Shown here: positions 1-10,684 of the stretch, piece by piece
How positions within the stretch are numbered: the stretch's first letter is position 1
How the letters are laid out: every line of letters starts with the position of its first letter
Translations under genes and position numbers: made by a program
NCBI GenBank assembly: GCA_039105265.1
Contig: JAPFFF010000036.1
Coordinates: 124,001-188,000, forward strand
DNA length: 64,000 nt
Direction of reading: 5' to 3'
Source of the DNA: Tritrichomonas musculus
Taxonomy: Eukaryota; Parabasalia; Tritrichomonadida; Tritrichomonadidae
The notes under the pieces: generated by a model
The model's input: the letters and a program-made list of their open reading frames with translations, nothing else
What the model was told of the DNA's origin: nothing
Database searches by the model: none

Positions 1-1146
1 GTTTAAACCTGCCATTTTAAGAAATAATATTTCCATGATTAAGTTTATCACACAACTGTTTGCGACATTATATTCATCAAATAGTGCTTTCCTATCTCTA
101 TTTGAAAAAATGAGCATCATTCAAAAAGTGGATTTTCCATTTTTGCAACGCTATAAAGGAAAATCCAAATTTGAATTAAATTCGTTATTTTGACTTTTAT
201 TTTAAATTCATTTTAATCGTTTTCTATGAAAAAGTAGATTTTCCTCTTTTGAGACGTTTTTGAATTTTACAACCTTACTGTAAAATATTATTAAAAAATT
301 AAACACATTTATCTCAAAATTCTATTCTTATTTTTTGATATTTTTCTAAAATAAATTGTTTTAAAATAACAGTAGTTCTAAGCTTCTCCTCTTACATGGA
401 GAGTAGACTTGTTATTCTCCTATTCTCGTGATCAATAATTGAATAACTTTGTGATATTGATAAATAAATATACACTGATGCTCAAAATCGATTTAATTAA
501 TTAAAATGAAATCGATAATAATTTAAAACCGTTGATATATTTGTTCATTCATTAATATCTTGGGGAAACGATCATTTTTTTAAACTTTAATTTCATATTT
601 GCTTATTATACTCTTGCGTAAATATTTGCTAATATGATAAAAATATTTTGGCTTTCAAACAATTATAATCTTGATATTTCTTCGATTAAATAAATTTTTT
701 TATCTATAAAAGGCATTTCATTAAACTCTTATCTCTAACAAAATGTGTAAGCCATCCAAGACTTTTTCCAGTTATTTTATATTTAGATAGATTTTTAATA
801 GCTACATATAATTTACTATTTAAAAAATCAAATTCATCAAAGGTGAATTAGATAATCGCATTTTATTTTCCATAAAAAATAATTTGGGTAAAAAATGGTC
901 ATTTTGAATTTTTTGATTTTATAAATGGCGGAACCTCATTTTAAATAATATTCCCTATTCTTATAATATATTTTAAAGCAAAAATATTGAGTTTGATCGT
1001 TTAAAATTAATTTTCTAACCGCCGAAAATTGAATCATTCCGTTTATTAATTCAACTTTTTGAATTCATTTTTCAAACTAAACTTTATCTTTGAAGTTATG
1101 TTCAAACAAAATATATCATTTTATTGAGCATTAAAAGAAGAAATCG
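1..1146. other. AT-rich intergenic DNA, no gene seen
   Basis: No frame in this stretch looks like coding sequence. It contains a fragment related to the hAT-type MITE at 10296-10676 (listed separately at 404-490) and a TCAAAAAGTG word at 121-130. The rest is AT-rich sequence with short homopolymers in which I see nothing to annotate. Confidence 0.6.
404..490 (+). repeat. Truncated copy of the 10296-type hAT MITE
   Basis: The sequence from TAGACTTGTTATTCTCC onward follows the left end of the element at 10296-10676 closely. Both share the order TTGTTATTCTCC, ATTCTCG, GATC, AATAATTGA, then a GATATTGATA/GATATCGATA-type segment and AATATRCAC. I could not find a matching right end or a target duplication, so this looks like an old or truncated copy. 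The inner boundary is approximate. Confidence 0.55.
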
Positions 1147-1154
1147 AATATTAC

Positions 1155-2352
1155 TAAAGATCTCTTCCCGAAAAATTGAGAGGGGAAATTCCCGTCCTAA
1201 ACTCCAAAAAATATTCCCGGGAAGAGATCAAATTGAATGGAATTATAAAAAATAGGAAATAAATAAAAAAAAATATTTGACAAATAATCTTTGAAATTTA
1301 TTCTTTTTTTTTAAAAAATAATTGAAAATATTCAATGCATTTTTTTTGTTTAATTTTTTTTTTCATATTAAACCACAACTTTTTCTTAAATTCCCATTTT
1401 CTCAAACCATTTTATAATTCAAAAAAATAAACTTTTTCAGAACTTCCCCATTTCCCCAAATATTTCCCACGTCAAAAAGTTTAACTTTTTCATACAAATT
1501 TCAATACTTCCCCATTCCCAGGAATGGGGAAATGGGGAAATTGGGAAGTTTAGAAAAAGTTAAACTTTTTGATTTATAAAATAGTCCTAGAAATCCAGGT
1601 TTTAAACAAAAAAAAGGAAAATTCAAGTAACTAAAGCAAGACTTAATAATTTTTCTGCTAAATCAACACTAAAATTATTTTAGTTATAAAAAATCCTTCT
1701 TTATTACTTTTACAATCAAGAATATTCACCATACGCAAAGCAACGTCAAGAATTGATCTGAATTATTTATTATATTTTGCTCATTCTGAAATAAATATTT
1801 ATTCTATTAACGAAATAAGCTTTTATAGAAGTAAAAAAAAATATTATATATAAAACCTTTTATATTTTTGCATTTTCTTTTCCCTCTATTTTTTATAATT
1901 TCGTAAAATAACTTGTATAATACAATATTTCATTAAAAAGCACTTTGTTACTAATAAAGTAATGTTTTTGAGTTGTATTTTAAAATGAACAATTTAGAAC
2001 TTTAACTTTTTATATAACTATTTTTTTCTATAATTCAATTTTTGATAGCTTAATTGTTCATTCTTTGTCATATTAAAATATAAAAGCTCCAGTTCGATTC
2101 ACAATATTTTTTTTTTTTTTTTTAATTTTTTCATTCATGAAAAAATTACGTATTTCTCAGGTATATTAATAGAAAAGTATTTCTTTATAAAAATTTTCAA
2201 AAAATTAATTTTTTTTCCTTAGCGAATGCCTTTCTCAGGTATATTTTAAGAAATTACCCTTCAATTTTTTTTCTTTTCAAAAAGTTCATTTCCCAAATTT
2301 TTTAGAAATTCCCACCCAAGGATACCTTTTTTTTTTCGGGAAGAGATCTTTA
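1155..2352. mobile_element. Non-autonomous hAT-type element, 1.2 kb
   Basis: The left end reads TAAAGATCTCTTCCCGAAAA and the right end is its inverted complement, ending TCGGGAAGAGATCTTTA. The element is flanked on both sides by the 8-bp direct repeat AATATTAC (1147-1154 and 2353-2360). An 8-bp target duplication is characteristic of the hAT superfamily. No transposase frame is visible inside. The interior is AT-rich and holds further inverted runs rich in TTCCCC/GGGGAA (about 1440-1555), which may be subterminal binding repeats. The length and lack of coding sequence suggest a deletion derivative or an unusually long MITE. The ends are well supported; assignment to hAT rests on the duplication length only. 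Confidence 0.75.
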
Positions 2353-2360
2353 AATATTAC

Positions 2361-2927
2361 AAAATAAAAAGTTAGAAAAGATCATGTATCGAAAAAACTT
2401 AAAAATAATTATTATATTAACTTTTTTGGACTAACTACAAAGTAATTATAAATATTTATGTTTTATAATGTATAATGCATATGTATAAAATCAAATAGTA
2501 TTAGTAGTTTTGAAGGATATCTCTTACGAAGAGAGATCTATTAGTATGTGAAGTCAAAAAAAACTCGATGAATATTAAGTTTTTTGATTGGTTTCAATGA
2601 CCAATTTAAAGATTATTAAATGGGTAAGAAAATTTATTAAAATCACCAAATAAAACCTAAAATTCGAAGAGATTTTGAAACTTTTTGAGGTCAAAAAAAG
2701 AGTGTCCCACCCATCTAACAAAGGAAATTAGTTATTTATTTAAGACTATTGTTGATAGAGCTAAATACAATTTATAACTATTTACAATTTTGAATGCTAG
2801 CATTTGATAATAATCTGAGGTAAATTTATAATAAAATAATAAAAAGAAATGATGAAAAGAAATTTACAAAACATTAAATTGGTAAGAAAATGTAATATTT
2901 TCATTTCTCAAAAAAAAAACTTCTCTG
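2361..2927. other. Intergenic DNA downstream of the Myb gene
   Basis: AT-rich sequence between the hAT-type element and the 3' end of the Myb gene. A short hairpin (ATCTCT...AGAGAT) lies near 2518-2542. No coding frame or other feature was recognised. Confidence 0.5.
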
Positions 2928-3605
2928 CTAAATAACATCAAACCAATCAATAGATAAATTATCAAACATTTCAAAAGGATCAGCAATTTTGCTTTTAGAA
3001 TCTTCTCTTTCAAGTTGAAAATTATTTTTAGTATCAATATTTAAAATAGCTGAAGCCTTTTGCAAAGCAGTAGAATTTGATGATTTTCGCAATAATTTTT
3101 GCTTATTAGGTAATGGAGAAGATGATACAGTATCTTTTTTTATTTTTTTATTATCTTTTTTCATTTCTTTATTTTGGCGCCTATTTAGAATAATAAATCT
3201 GTTTTTAACGCTATTTGTTGATCTTGATGAAAAATATGATGCAATTGCGCACCAATGAGAACCGAGTTCTTGATATTTCTTCATTAACAGATAATCTTCC
3301 TCTGCTGTCCAGGGAGTTGATATTAATGAAGGATTTACATAATTATTCCACCTTTCTCTACATTGCCTTGGATTTCTTCCAGGAACTTTACTTGCAATAA
3401 CATGCCAATCATCCGTTCCGTGATTTTGAACCGCATTATAAAGAAGCATGTCCTCTTGCAATGTAAATTTGATTTTAGGAGTGAAATATGATGGTCTATG
3501 CTTTGAATAACCATTTAATTGTTTTGATGAATCATTTGACTCAGATTTCCCAGTACTTTTAGTTTTCAAATTAGTGGATTTATTTTTTGATTTGGAAATT
3601 AGCAT
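2928..3605 (-). CDS. R2R3 Myb-like DNA-binding protein
   Basis: A 225-residue protein with two tandem Myb/SANT repeats. The first lies at roughly residues 47-92, with the W helix-turn-helix and signature QCRERWNNYVNP. The second is at roughly 96-140, with TPWTAEEDYLL and SVKNRF. Myb repeats of this type bind DNA through the third helix, so this is a nuclear transcription factor. Trichomonads carry a large family of such short R2R3 Mybs, some of which bind promoter elements of iron-responsive genes; which of them this one resembles cannot be told here. The N-terminal 40 residues are Ser/Lys/Asn-rich, and the C-terminus is basic and then acidic, probably disordered. The start is ATG and the stop is TAG. 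A CACTTTTTGA word (3699-3708) lies about 95 bases upstream of the start. Confidence 0.9.
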   Translation of the reverse strand: MLISKSKNKSTNLKTKSTGKSESNDSSKQLNGYSKHRPSYFTPKIKFTLQEDMLLYNAVQNHGTDDWHVIASKVPGRNPRQCRERWNNYVNPSLISTPWTAEEDYLLMKKYQELGSHWCAIASYFSSRSTNSVKNRFIILNRRQNKEMKKDNKKIKKDTVSSSPLPNKQKLLRKSSNSTALQKASAILNIDTKNNFQLEREDSKSKIADPFEMFDNLSIDWFDVI

Positions 3606-5335
3606 TCTGCTGTGATAAAGAAATTACAAAAAAAATAATATTTCACTAAAATTAACCCCATTTAATTCTTTCAAAAATTCTTCTATCAACAAATCTTTCA
3701 CTTTTTGAATGCGATTTGTATATTTCTAATTCAATTTTTGAGGTTAATTTTTTGGTAATTGAAAGCTTATTTGAGTACAGCTTTCAAAATAGTTTTTTAA
3801 CCACATTCAATTTTTTTTAAAAAAAAAATTTCTATACTTCATTCTATAAAAAAACCTGAAGTGATTTATCATAAACTGTACTAATTAGTTGATGGCATAT
3901 GCATTAAACATTTATTTTTGCTATTAAATATTTTTTTTTTCATTTTTATTATATTAATATCATTTACATATATCAATTTTTATCACTTTTTAAGCCTGCT
4001 ACAAATTAAATTGTTTTGAGTATGCATGCATAACAGTATTTCATCAAAATATTTAATCAAAAAAAAGTTTTTATTTTGTTAGAAACAACAATGCTGAATT
4101 TGCAGGTTGCTTTTGCATTTTTATCGTCATATTAACCCAAATTAAATCATTAAATTTCAAAGTTGAATGAGTAACAATGAAATTTCCATAAAACTAAAAT
4201 TGAATCAAATGAAATCTGCTATAATTCAATTTTTATATATTTCAATACTAAAAATTTTATCATTCAAAAATAATCTATGAATTTCTTATAAATCAGCCAG
4301 AATAATAAAAACAAAAATCACATTTGTTTACTTCCATATTTTAATAAATTTGAAATAAAATAAATTCAACCCATTCAATAAATTGGTGAGTGATTTTCTG
4401 TTCTTTTTGCAAAATCTTTTCACAATTTTTTTTCAATTTGCAAGCATTGAAAATAGTATCGGGAATAGTTGATAGTAGTCATCATCTTTTTTTAAATCAA
4501 TTCTCTTAAATCAAATAAGCTCTTTTTCTAGAAAAATGTGAAAAAATCATAATCTTAATTCTAAATAATTTAAAGCCGCTAAATCTGAGTTCATTGCTGT
4601 TTATTCAATCATAAATGCTTTTTTAACTGAATACAAATTTGTCATTAGCAATTAATAGAATTTTGTAAGTATATATTTTCATAATATTTTTTTTTTTTTG
4701 TAAATATTAATTAAAGCTTGTCTCATAATTTTGATTATTTAGCTAATATATTTAAGCTATATTTTTAATGTCAAAGATATATCATTTTAATAATAAAAAT
4801 ATAAAATATTTTTAATTATGTTCTTCGAGAAAATGATCATAACATAAGAAGCTCTATTAAAAATACGATACATCTTTGTTATGATCATCAAATATATTTT
4901 TATCTAATAATTTAATTTTAAAAACAGAAATTTAGCTTAGATATATGATTAAATTATTTTTAATACAGAAAATGTTTATTAAAACTTAAAAATTAATTGA
5001 ACATACATTAGAATCAAAATAATATAAATCAAATGAAACAATCTTTTTTTTGTTTCAAATAAAAATAAATACAAAAAAGATTGTAAGCAATTTATAACTA
5101 TATGAAGATAAACATTTTAAAGTATATCTTCGTGTTTGCAAATGAAATAAAGAAAAATCAAATATCAATTACTACTTTTTATTTATTTATCGTTATATGT
5201 ACTATTATTCTAGAATAAATCAAAAACAAAATATATAAAATTGCTTTTATCAAGATATTAGTTTTTTCATTTATTTAACAAAATAATTGGCCTTTCTCAT
5301 AAATTGACCTTTAGAATTAATTGTTAAATAAAAAA
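3606..5335. other. Long intergenic region, no gene seen
   Basis: About 1.7 kb of AT-rich DNA between the Myb gene and a kinase-like relic. It holds the Myb upstream flank (CACTTTTTGA at 3699-3708) and a weak inverted repeat around ATGATCATAACA and TGTTATGATCAT (about 4836-4888). Another short inverted repeat built on AATCTTTTTT lies at 5040-5080. No frame has the composition of a gene. Confidence 0.5.
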
Positions 5336-5339
5336 ATTC

Positions 5340-6512
5340 AGCAAGGCGCATATTGAGTTGTTCATGAAGTTAAAAATAAAAAGACGAATAAAAAATATGA
5401 AGCAGAAATTGTTCTAATAGATAACACGAAACAAACCAAAAGATTGGAATCATGTCATTAATTTCTTAGCTATCACTCATTTATTTTCATGAATTTTCAC
5501 TTAACAACTTTACAGGTTTAGAAAATGTAGCAATTATGGACTACTCTGAACGAAGCTCTCTCAAAATCATTCTTTATCAAAAAAAATGCCAGAAAGATAA
5601 CACAACGCAACCAAGCAATTATTATATTAAAAACAGCATGAAACGTTAGAAAACGTGTAATCAAGCCCTAATTGACAACAGTATTCATTAGATTTCGGGA
5701 CATTCAAACTATATTTCAAAATATTTGGGGACAGCATTGTATATGGTACCAGAAATCATTCTGAAGTTGATGCTTAAGCGTAAAATTATTACAAACAGAA
5801 AACTATTTCCATTTTTTGATACAAAAAACAATATCTTTCAATCAATCTCTTAAAAAGCGGTTTTTTATTCAATAAAAGAAAACAAACTTATCATATTCAA
5901 AAAGTTATTTGAATTGATTAATTTTGATGATGAAGATACAAAAAAATTGGTTTTATTGATCTTTTTTGCATTTATTTGGTGAATTATAATCGATTTTATT
6001 CAAAAAGTGGATTTTTATAAAATAAACGGCCTGATTTTTTCGTGTAGTCTGAATAAAGATTAATTGATCATAATCTAAGAATTTCGAGCAAAATGCATCA
6101 TGAAATAACAAAAGAGAATTCGTCAAAATCAGAAACGAATTCGAATTCAAAAATCACATTTGCTGCCATTAAAAAATGACTCAAATAAAGTGACACATTT
6201 ATCGCAAAATAGTTCAATTAATAAAGATCAAATAAGATCAGAATGACTTCCACCAATAAAAAGAAAAAGTTCTAGAAATAATTCAATTTTAATGTCGTTC
6301 TAAAGAAAAAGTTTATCCTGTAAATGAACCAACTCAATCATCTCCATTGGATCGTTGAAATTTGTCAGATAAAGATGAAGCTGAATCCCAATATTCACTC
6401 AGAATTTGTTACGCACTTGGAAATGGTGTCCCTAATGATAAAGCAAAGGCTTTTGAGTTTTATTTATTGCAAATCAAAGACGCATGAAACAAATGAAACG
6501 CATAGAATTGTT
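5340..6512 (+). pseudogene. Decayed protein kinase with SEL1 repeats
   Basis: Conceptual translation in several frames gives pieces of a kinase domain. There is KKYEAEIVLIDNT near 5390, ENVAIMDYSERSSLK near 5525, and the activation-segment motif GTALYMVPEII near 5732. These are followed at 6367-6490 by a clear SEL1-like repeat, with YALGNGVPNDKAKAFEFY at about 6406-6459. Kinase domains followed by SEL1 repeats form a common trichomonad family. Frames change many times and stops are frequent, so the gene is dead. The catalytic loop is not readable. The upstream start and the exact ends are uncertain. Confidence 0.65.
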
Positions 6513-6754
6513 TAATTGAAAATGGAAAAATTTTATCATTAGTTTCAAAGCTCTTAGTTATGAATCAAAAAATCAATATAGCTTCCAATTTTCGCTAATT
6601 TCAAGGAGAAGTGTGTTAATTTTAAAATTCAATTGAAACATCGGTTCTTAAAAAGTGGAAAAATTGCATTTGATATCAAATGCTTGCTTATTCTGTTTTT
6701 TCAACTAAGTTCTTTTTGTTATGAATTGATTTGGTATCAGCAATTTCTGTTTGA

Positions 6755-6800
6755 TTTTTTAGGAAGGAAGTCGGCGGTTCGATTCCCCCCACAGACTTTT
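6755..6800 (+). pseudogene. 3' part of a tRNA (T-arm and acceptor) with oligo-T
   Basis: The segment GGCGGTTCGATTCCCCCC has the form of a tRNA T-arm with the invariant GGTTCGATTCC core. It is followed by CACAGA and then a long T run, as at the end of a Pol III gene. A TCTGT that could pair with the acceptor 3' strand lies only about 50 bases upstream, and no A-box, D-arm or anticodon arm is visible. I therefore read this as a tRNA fragment or a tRNA with a large internal deletion, not a working tRNA. Confidence 0.5.
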
Positions 6801-6902
6801 TTTTTTTAAAAAAAAAAAAATATTTTTAAAAAATAAATGATGTTTAAAACAACATTCCACACGATTCTTCCAAATATTCTATATACAACATATTATCTAA
6901 AA

Positions 6903-7475
6903 TTAAATAACTAAGCAACAGCTATTTAATTTTGATGACTCACGAACAAATACTTTTGATTGTTCTGATAATTCTTTACTTTTTTGAGCCATTTCTTCCA
7001 AAGATTCACGCCTAACCAAAGCTTTTTGGATGTTCATATTCATGATTCTCTCTGTTTCATCAAGATTTGATTGAATTTTCATCAACTTATCAGCTTGTGA
7101 TGGATCTTGATATTCAGTAATTCCACGTTGTATTGTTTGGCATTTATTATTTGGTAAATTACCTCCACATAGATCATATTCCCTTATTATTTCTCTAAGA
7201 ATGTTAAATGCAGCTCTACTTGGATAATCTTTAGTTGAAATAATTATTGCACAAATATTATTTTTTCGACGTTGATGAAAATGAAAATTTTTTTCATCAA
7301 CAGTAACATTAACTTCTGGATTTGGTGATTCAGCTATCTGTTTTGATGTCCAATCAGCAATTTCTATACAATTCTTTCTATACATCCATCCAACATCATT
7401 AAAATCATGAGCAGTATCGATTAAATTTGTTTTATTTCCTGTTTTTTTATATAAATATAAAGCATAAATCTTCAT
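6903..7475 (-). CDS. YKT6: Ykt6-type R-SNARE (longin SNARE)
   Basis: A 190-residue protein with an N-terminal longin domain (about residues 1-125, beginning MKIYALYLYKK). An R-SNARE coiled coil follows (about 130-180, with the segment KIQSNLDETERIMNMNIQKA). The C-terminus is CCLVI, with the tandem cysteines of a palmitoylated and prenylated CAAX-type tail instead of a membrane segment. This order is diagnostic of Ykt6, which acts in ER-Golgi, vacuolar and autophagic membrane fusion by pairing with Q-SNAREs. The length matches the family (about 200 residues). The start is ATG, and an initiator-like TCATTATTT lies ten bases upstream. I see no defects. Confidence 0.95.
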   Translation of the reverse strand: MKIYALYLYKKTGNKTNLIDTAHDFNDVGWMYRKNCIEIADWTSKQIAESPNPEVNVTVDEKNFHFHQRRKNNICAIIISTKDYPSRAAFNILREIIREYDLCGGNLPNNKCQTIQRGITEYQDPSQADKLMKIQSNLDETERIMNMNIQKALVRRESLEEMAQKSKELSEQSKVFVRESSKLNSCCLVI

Positions 7476-7478
7476 TTG

Positions 7479-7487
7479 AAATAATGA
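7479..7487 (-). promoter_or_regulatory. Putative initiator (Inr) of the Ykt6 gene
   Basis: On the minus strand the sequence is TCATTATTT, with the A of TCA ten bases before the ATG. This agrees with the trichomonad initiator, whose core is TCA followed by pyrimidine and T/A positions and which normally lies within about 20 bases of the start codon. The match is short and the DNA AT-rich, so support comes mainly from its position. Confidence 0.4.
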
Positions 7488-7692
7488 TATTATAATTCTC
7501 TAAAAATTTTTGAATAAAAACGTTTTTTCCAAATCTGAAATTTCTGCCCATTCTCAGTATTCAATAAAAAGTATTGAAATAAATTTAGCTAATGAACTGT
7601 AATCATATATCATACTTTGGAATTAAAAAAAAGGTCTATTTATTTTGGAAATTTCAATTTTAATACAATTTATGGTAGATCGTAAAATGCTT

Positions 7693-8208
7693 TTTTTTCC
7701 GAGATTTTCCTCTCAATTTTTTGAATATTTTTTAATCGTTTTCATAATGGCTGTTTATAATAATTTTTATTGATTCTATATAAGCCCACTTTATGTTATT
7801 TCACTATTTTTTTCGGAAAACAGCATCAATTGGTTAGAAACAAGCTGATATAGGGGACTGAAAGATTGGCAGCTATCCCACATTTGATATTCTTTGCCAT
7901 TTTTTATTTATATAGTGAATGTTTTTTAAATTCAAATTAGCCATCAAAGCATGCTTTACGCAACGATTCTGCTCCTTTATAATGAAAATTAAAAAGAATT
8001 GAAGCTATTGTAACACATATATTTCAACATTAGTAATAAGTCACAGAATTTTTATTGCCCAGCTGTTTGATTTTGCATCATTCCCAAAAAAAGCTAAAAA
8101 GGCTTTGAAAAAACTATACTTTATTATAATAAATGTTTCTTTTTTACATTATTTATATTTATGTCATTTTACTCCATTAAAATTTCTGAAATAAAATCTC
8201 GGAAAAAA
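7693..8208. repeat. Possible MITE with 16-bp inverted ends
   Basis: TTTTTTCCGAGATTTT at 7693-7708 is exactly complementary to the segment at 8193-8208. The roughly 480 bases between them hold no gene. A target duplication could not be identified, so the outer boundaries are unknown and this may be a chance or degenerate pair. Confidence 0.35.
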
Positions 8209-8277
8209 GAATTAAAAAAAAGCAAAAAATAAAAAAATTAAAAAAGAAAAACTCAAAAAGTGGAAGCAATTCAGAGA

Positions 8278-8346
8278 TTTACAAATTCCGCTCCGCACTT
8301 TTTGAGAGCTCGGCTCTCAAAAAGTGCTACGTGGAATTTGTAAAAT
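8278..8346. repeat. Long imperfect hairpin
   Basis: Two arms of roughly 32 bases face each other around position 8310. Each holds TTTACAAATTCC, then GCACTTTTTGAGAGC, with a few mismatches between the arms. Each arm contains the word ACTTTTTGA that recurs throughout the window. It may be a very short MITE or a structured flank; no target duplication was recognised. Confidence 0.5.
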
Positions 8347-8464
8347 TCCTTTGAAATATTTTGGTCCATCTGCCAGGATTTACAAAATAATTTAAACCTT
8401 GTTCAAAAAACATTACCTCCTTCTCAATTTAAAATAATCATATCTTTGTATTTTAAATATGAAT

Positions 8465-8780
8465 CAGGGATGATTATCGATAAACCGTTTTATTGGTCAT
8501 CGGATGTTTATCGATAATCCGATAATATCGATAAAAAACCGTCGATGAATGATGAGTATCGATAAATACGTTTTTCTAACCGTCCGATAAATGGTCTTAT
8601 CGGAAGGTAACCGTCCGATAAATGGTCTCACGATTAGATGAATTGTAAAATTTTTATCGATAAATATCGATAAAATTTTTTATTAATCGATATTTATCTG
8701 TCATCGAAAGTTTATCAGATAATATCGATATTCATTGGACGATCATAACCGTTATCGGATAATATCGATAAGCAACCCTG
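8465..8780. mobile_element. hAT-type MITE, 316 bp
   Basis: The ends are CAGGGATGATTATCGATA on the left and, inverted, CAGGGTTGCTTATCGATA on the right. The element is bounded by the 8-bp duplication ATATGAAT (8457-8464 and 8781-8788). CAGGG-type termini with 8-bp duplications are typical of hAT elements. The interior is a dense array of ATCGATAA/TTATCGAT and CCGATAA words in both orientations, and no coding frame is present. A related terminus occurs near 60620-60640. Confidence 0.85.
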
Positions 8781-8900
8781 ATATGAATTCATTTTTTAAA
8801 ATTTAATTAATATTATGATAATTATTTAATATATTATTAATGAAGAATAATGCAATTAAATTGTTTGATAAAAAAGATAAAATGATTTAAAATTTGAAAT

Positions 8901-10254
8901 TAGACATGTTCAACATTCAATTTTTAATTGAATTTTAATTCAATGGAGATAAAATTATTTCTGATAATTTTTCAATCAAATATTTAACTCAAAATTTATA
9001 TTTATAAATATCTTGGTAAATAATTTTTTATGAATTTTTATAATATGATATTATTTGATATAAATAATAATTTATATATATTCATTATTATAAAAAATTG
9101 TATTTAATTTTTTCATATGAAATATATATTTTATTTATTTTTAAATGAAGATTTTAAACTTTTTGAAATAATTTTTTATAAATATGAATATTTTCGCTTG
9201 GCCACCTGGCACGCATATGATTTTGGCAGCTTTATCCGCATTAGATCCAAAAAACGACAAAAAAGATTATAATAAAAAAGTCAGACGATTCGCTAAGTAC
9301 GGAATGATTTATAAAGTACATGGATTTAATAATGAATATGAAAGTATATGCCTATTTTGCAAATTAAAACGAAAAAATTATCATTTTAGAAGAAGTTGTC
9401 ACTATACTCATTCTTCGTTATGTCGAGATTGTGTAGATTTCAAAAAAAAATTAAAAGAAATAAACGAAAATCTTTTTATAAAAATTGCCGAATTTTGTTC
9501 TATTTCTAACGTTTGCAAATTTGAGTAGTATTAATATCCGTGGTTTTGGAAATGTTATTATTGATCGTATTTATTCAGCATATGAAATTCAAATAGCAAT
9601 AACAGCATTTTTCTTAACAATTGAAGGGCGCCGATATTTTTTGAATCAAGTCGATCAAAACCAAAAGAAAAATTATTTAAATATTATTCAAAAATATATA
9701 CTTTAATATAATGAATTTAAATTCAAATTTGATGAGAATATTATTAAAGATCAAATAAATTCATATATGGAATTATCAAATTTTGAAGTTAATGACTCAT
9801 TTTTATTTTGGCAAAATAATCGGAATAGTAATGTTAATAATTTAAATTTTTTAGCAAATATTGCTATTCGAATAATAAATATGGCATGCTCCGAGTTGCC
9901 TGTAGAAAGACTATTTTCGCATTTAAAGTATCTTTATTGATCAAAAGATTATAATAAGTCGGATGATCTTCTTAATGCTCAATTGGCAATAAGGATGGAA
10001 AATATATATTCTGGAGAAAACAAATAATTTATTTAGTTTTTTTAAAGATAAAAACAAAACAAAAAAATTAAAATTCAATAAAAAACAAAATCTAATTTTC
10101 AATACCTTTTTTTTTTTAGTGACCATTCAGTATTTCTCAGAAAAATTCTGAGAAATATTGAAGATTTTAACATCACCAAAAAAAAAATAAAATCATCACA
10201 ATAATTGTGATAGCTTTCAAAAAAATTCTGAGAATTGAGCGTTGAACATGTCTA
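8901..10254 (+). mobile_element. hAT transposon, 1.35 kb, with decayed transposase
   Basis: The terminal inverted repeats are TAGACATGTTCAACATTCAA on the left and, inverted, TAGACATGTTCAACGCTCAA on the right. The perfect 8-bp target duplication TTTGAAAT lies at 8893-8900 and 10255-10262. Inside is a forward transposase remnant ending in a hAT dimerisation domain (9184-10027). Length, ends and target duplication all agree with a hAT element that has lost part of its coding region. Left and right ends remain well matched, so the insertion is not very old. Confidence 0.9.
9184..10027 (+). pseudogene. hAT transposase remnant
   Basis: The first frame (9184-9528) opens MNIFAWPPGTHM and contains a cysteine/histidine cluster, CLFCK then a later CRDC, compatible with a zinc-binding segment. 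The last part (about 9707-10027) carries the hAT C-terminal dimerisation signature, with NFLANIAIRIINMACSELPV followed by ERLFSHLKYL. The middle shifts frame near 9485-9530. In-frame stops lie at 9704 and 9937-9939. The total coding length of under 300 residues is about half that of a complete hAT transposase, so the RNase-H-like core is largely missing. Confidence 0.8.
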
Positions 10255-10295
10255 TTTGAAATGGAGGTAAAGTTTTTTGACTATGGAATAGGGTC

Positions 10296-10676
10296 TAGGC
10301 TTGTTATTCTCCGATTCTCGAGATCGATAATTGATTGACTTTTTGATATCGATACATAAATATGCACAGATTCTCGAGATCGGTTTTAGAGATCGAGAAT
10401 TTTTTTGATTTTAATCTTAAAATAAACATCATTGCATTATATTATTTATTTTTAAACATTTTAAAATCACAAATACCAGTTATAAAAAAAGATAAATCTG
10501 CTTGAGATCTCGAGATCTCGGTAATTGATATCAAGTTTACAATTATTTTTATATCACATTTCATATCTGATATCTTGATAATTGATAATCTCGATATCAG
10601 ATTTTTAAACTGATAATCGAGTATCAGATGTAAAAAAGTGACGTTTTTGATATCGATTCTCAAAATAACAAGTCTA
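10296..10676. mobile_element. hAT-type MITE, 381 bp
   Basis: The left end is TAGGCTTGTTATTCTCCGAT and the inverted right end is TAGACTTGTTATTTTGAGAA. The 8-bp duplication ATAGGGTC lies at 10288-10295 and 10677-10684. The interior holds many ATCTCGAGATC and GATATCGAT palindromes and no gene. It begins only 34 bases beyond the target duplication of the preceding hAT element. A partial copy is seen at 404-490, and a diverged right end may lie near 30128-30158. Confidence 0.85.
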
Positions 10677-10684
10677 ATAGGGTC

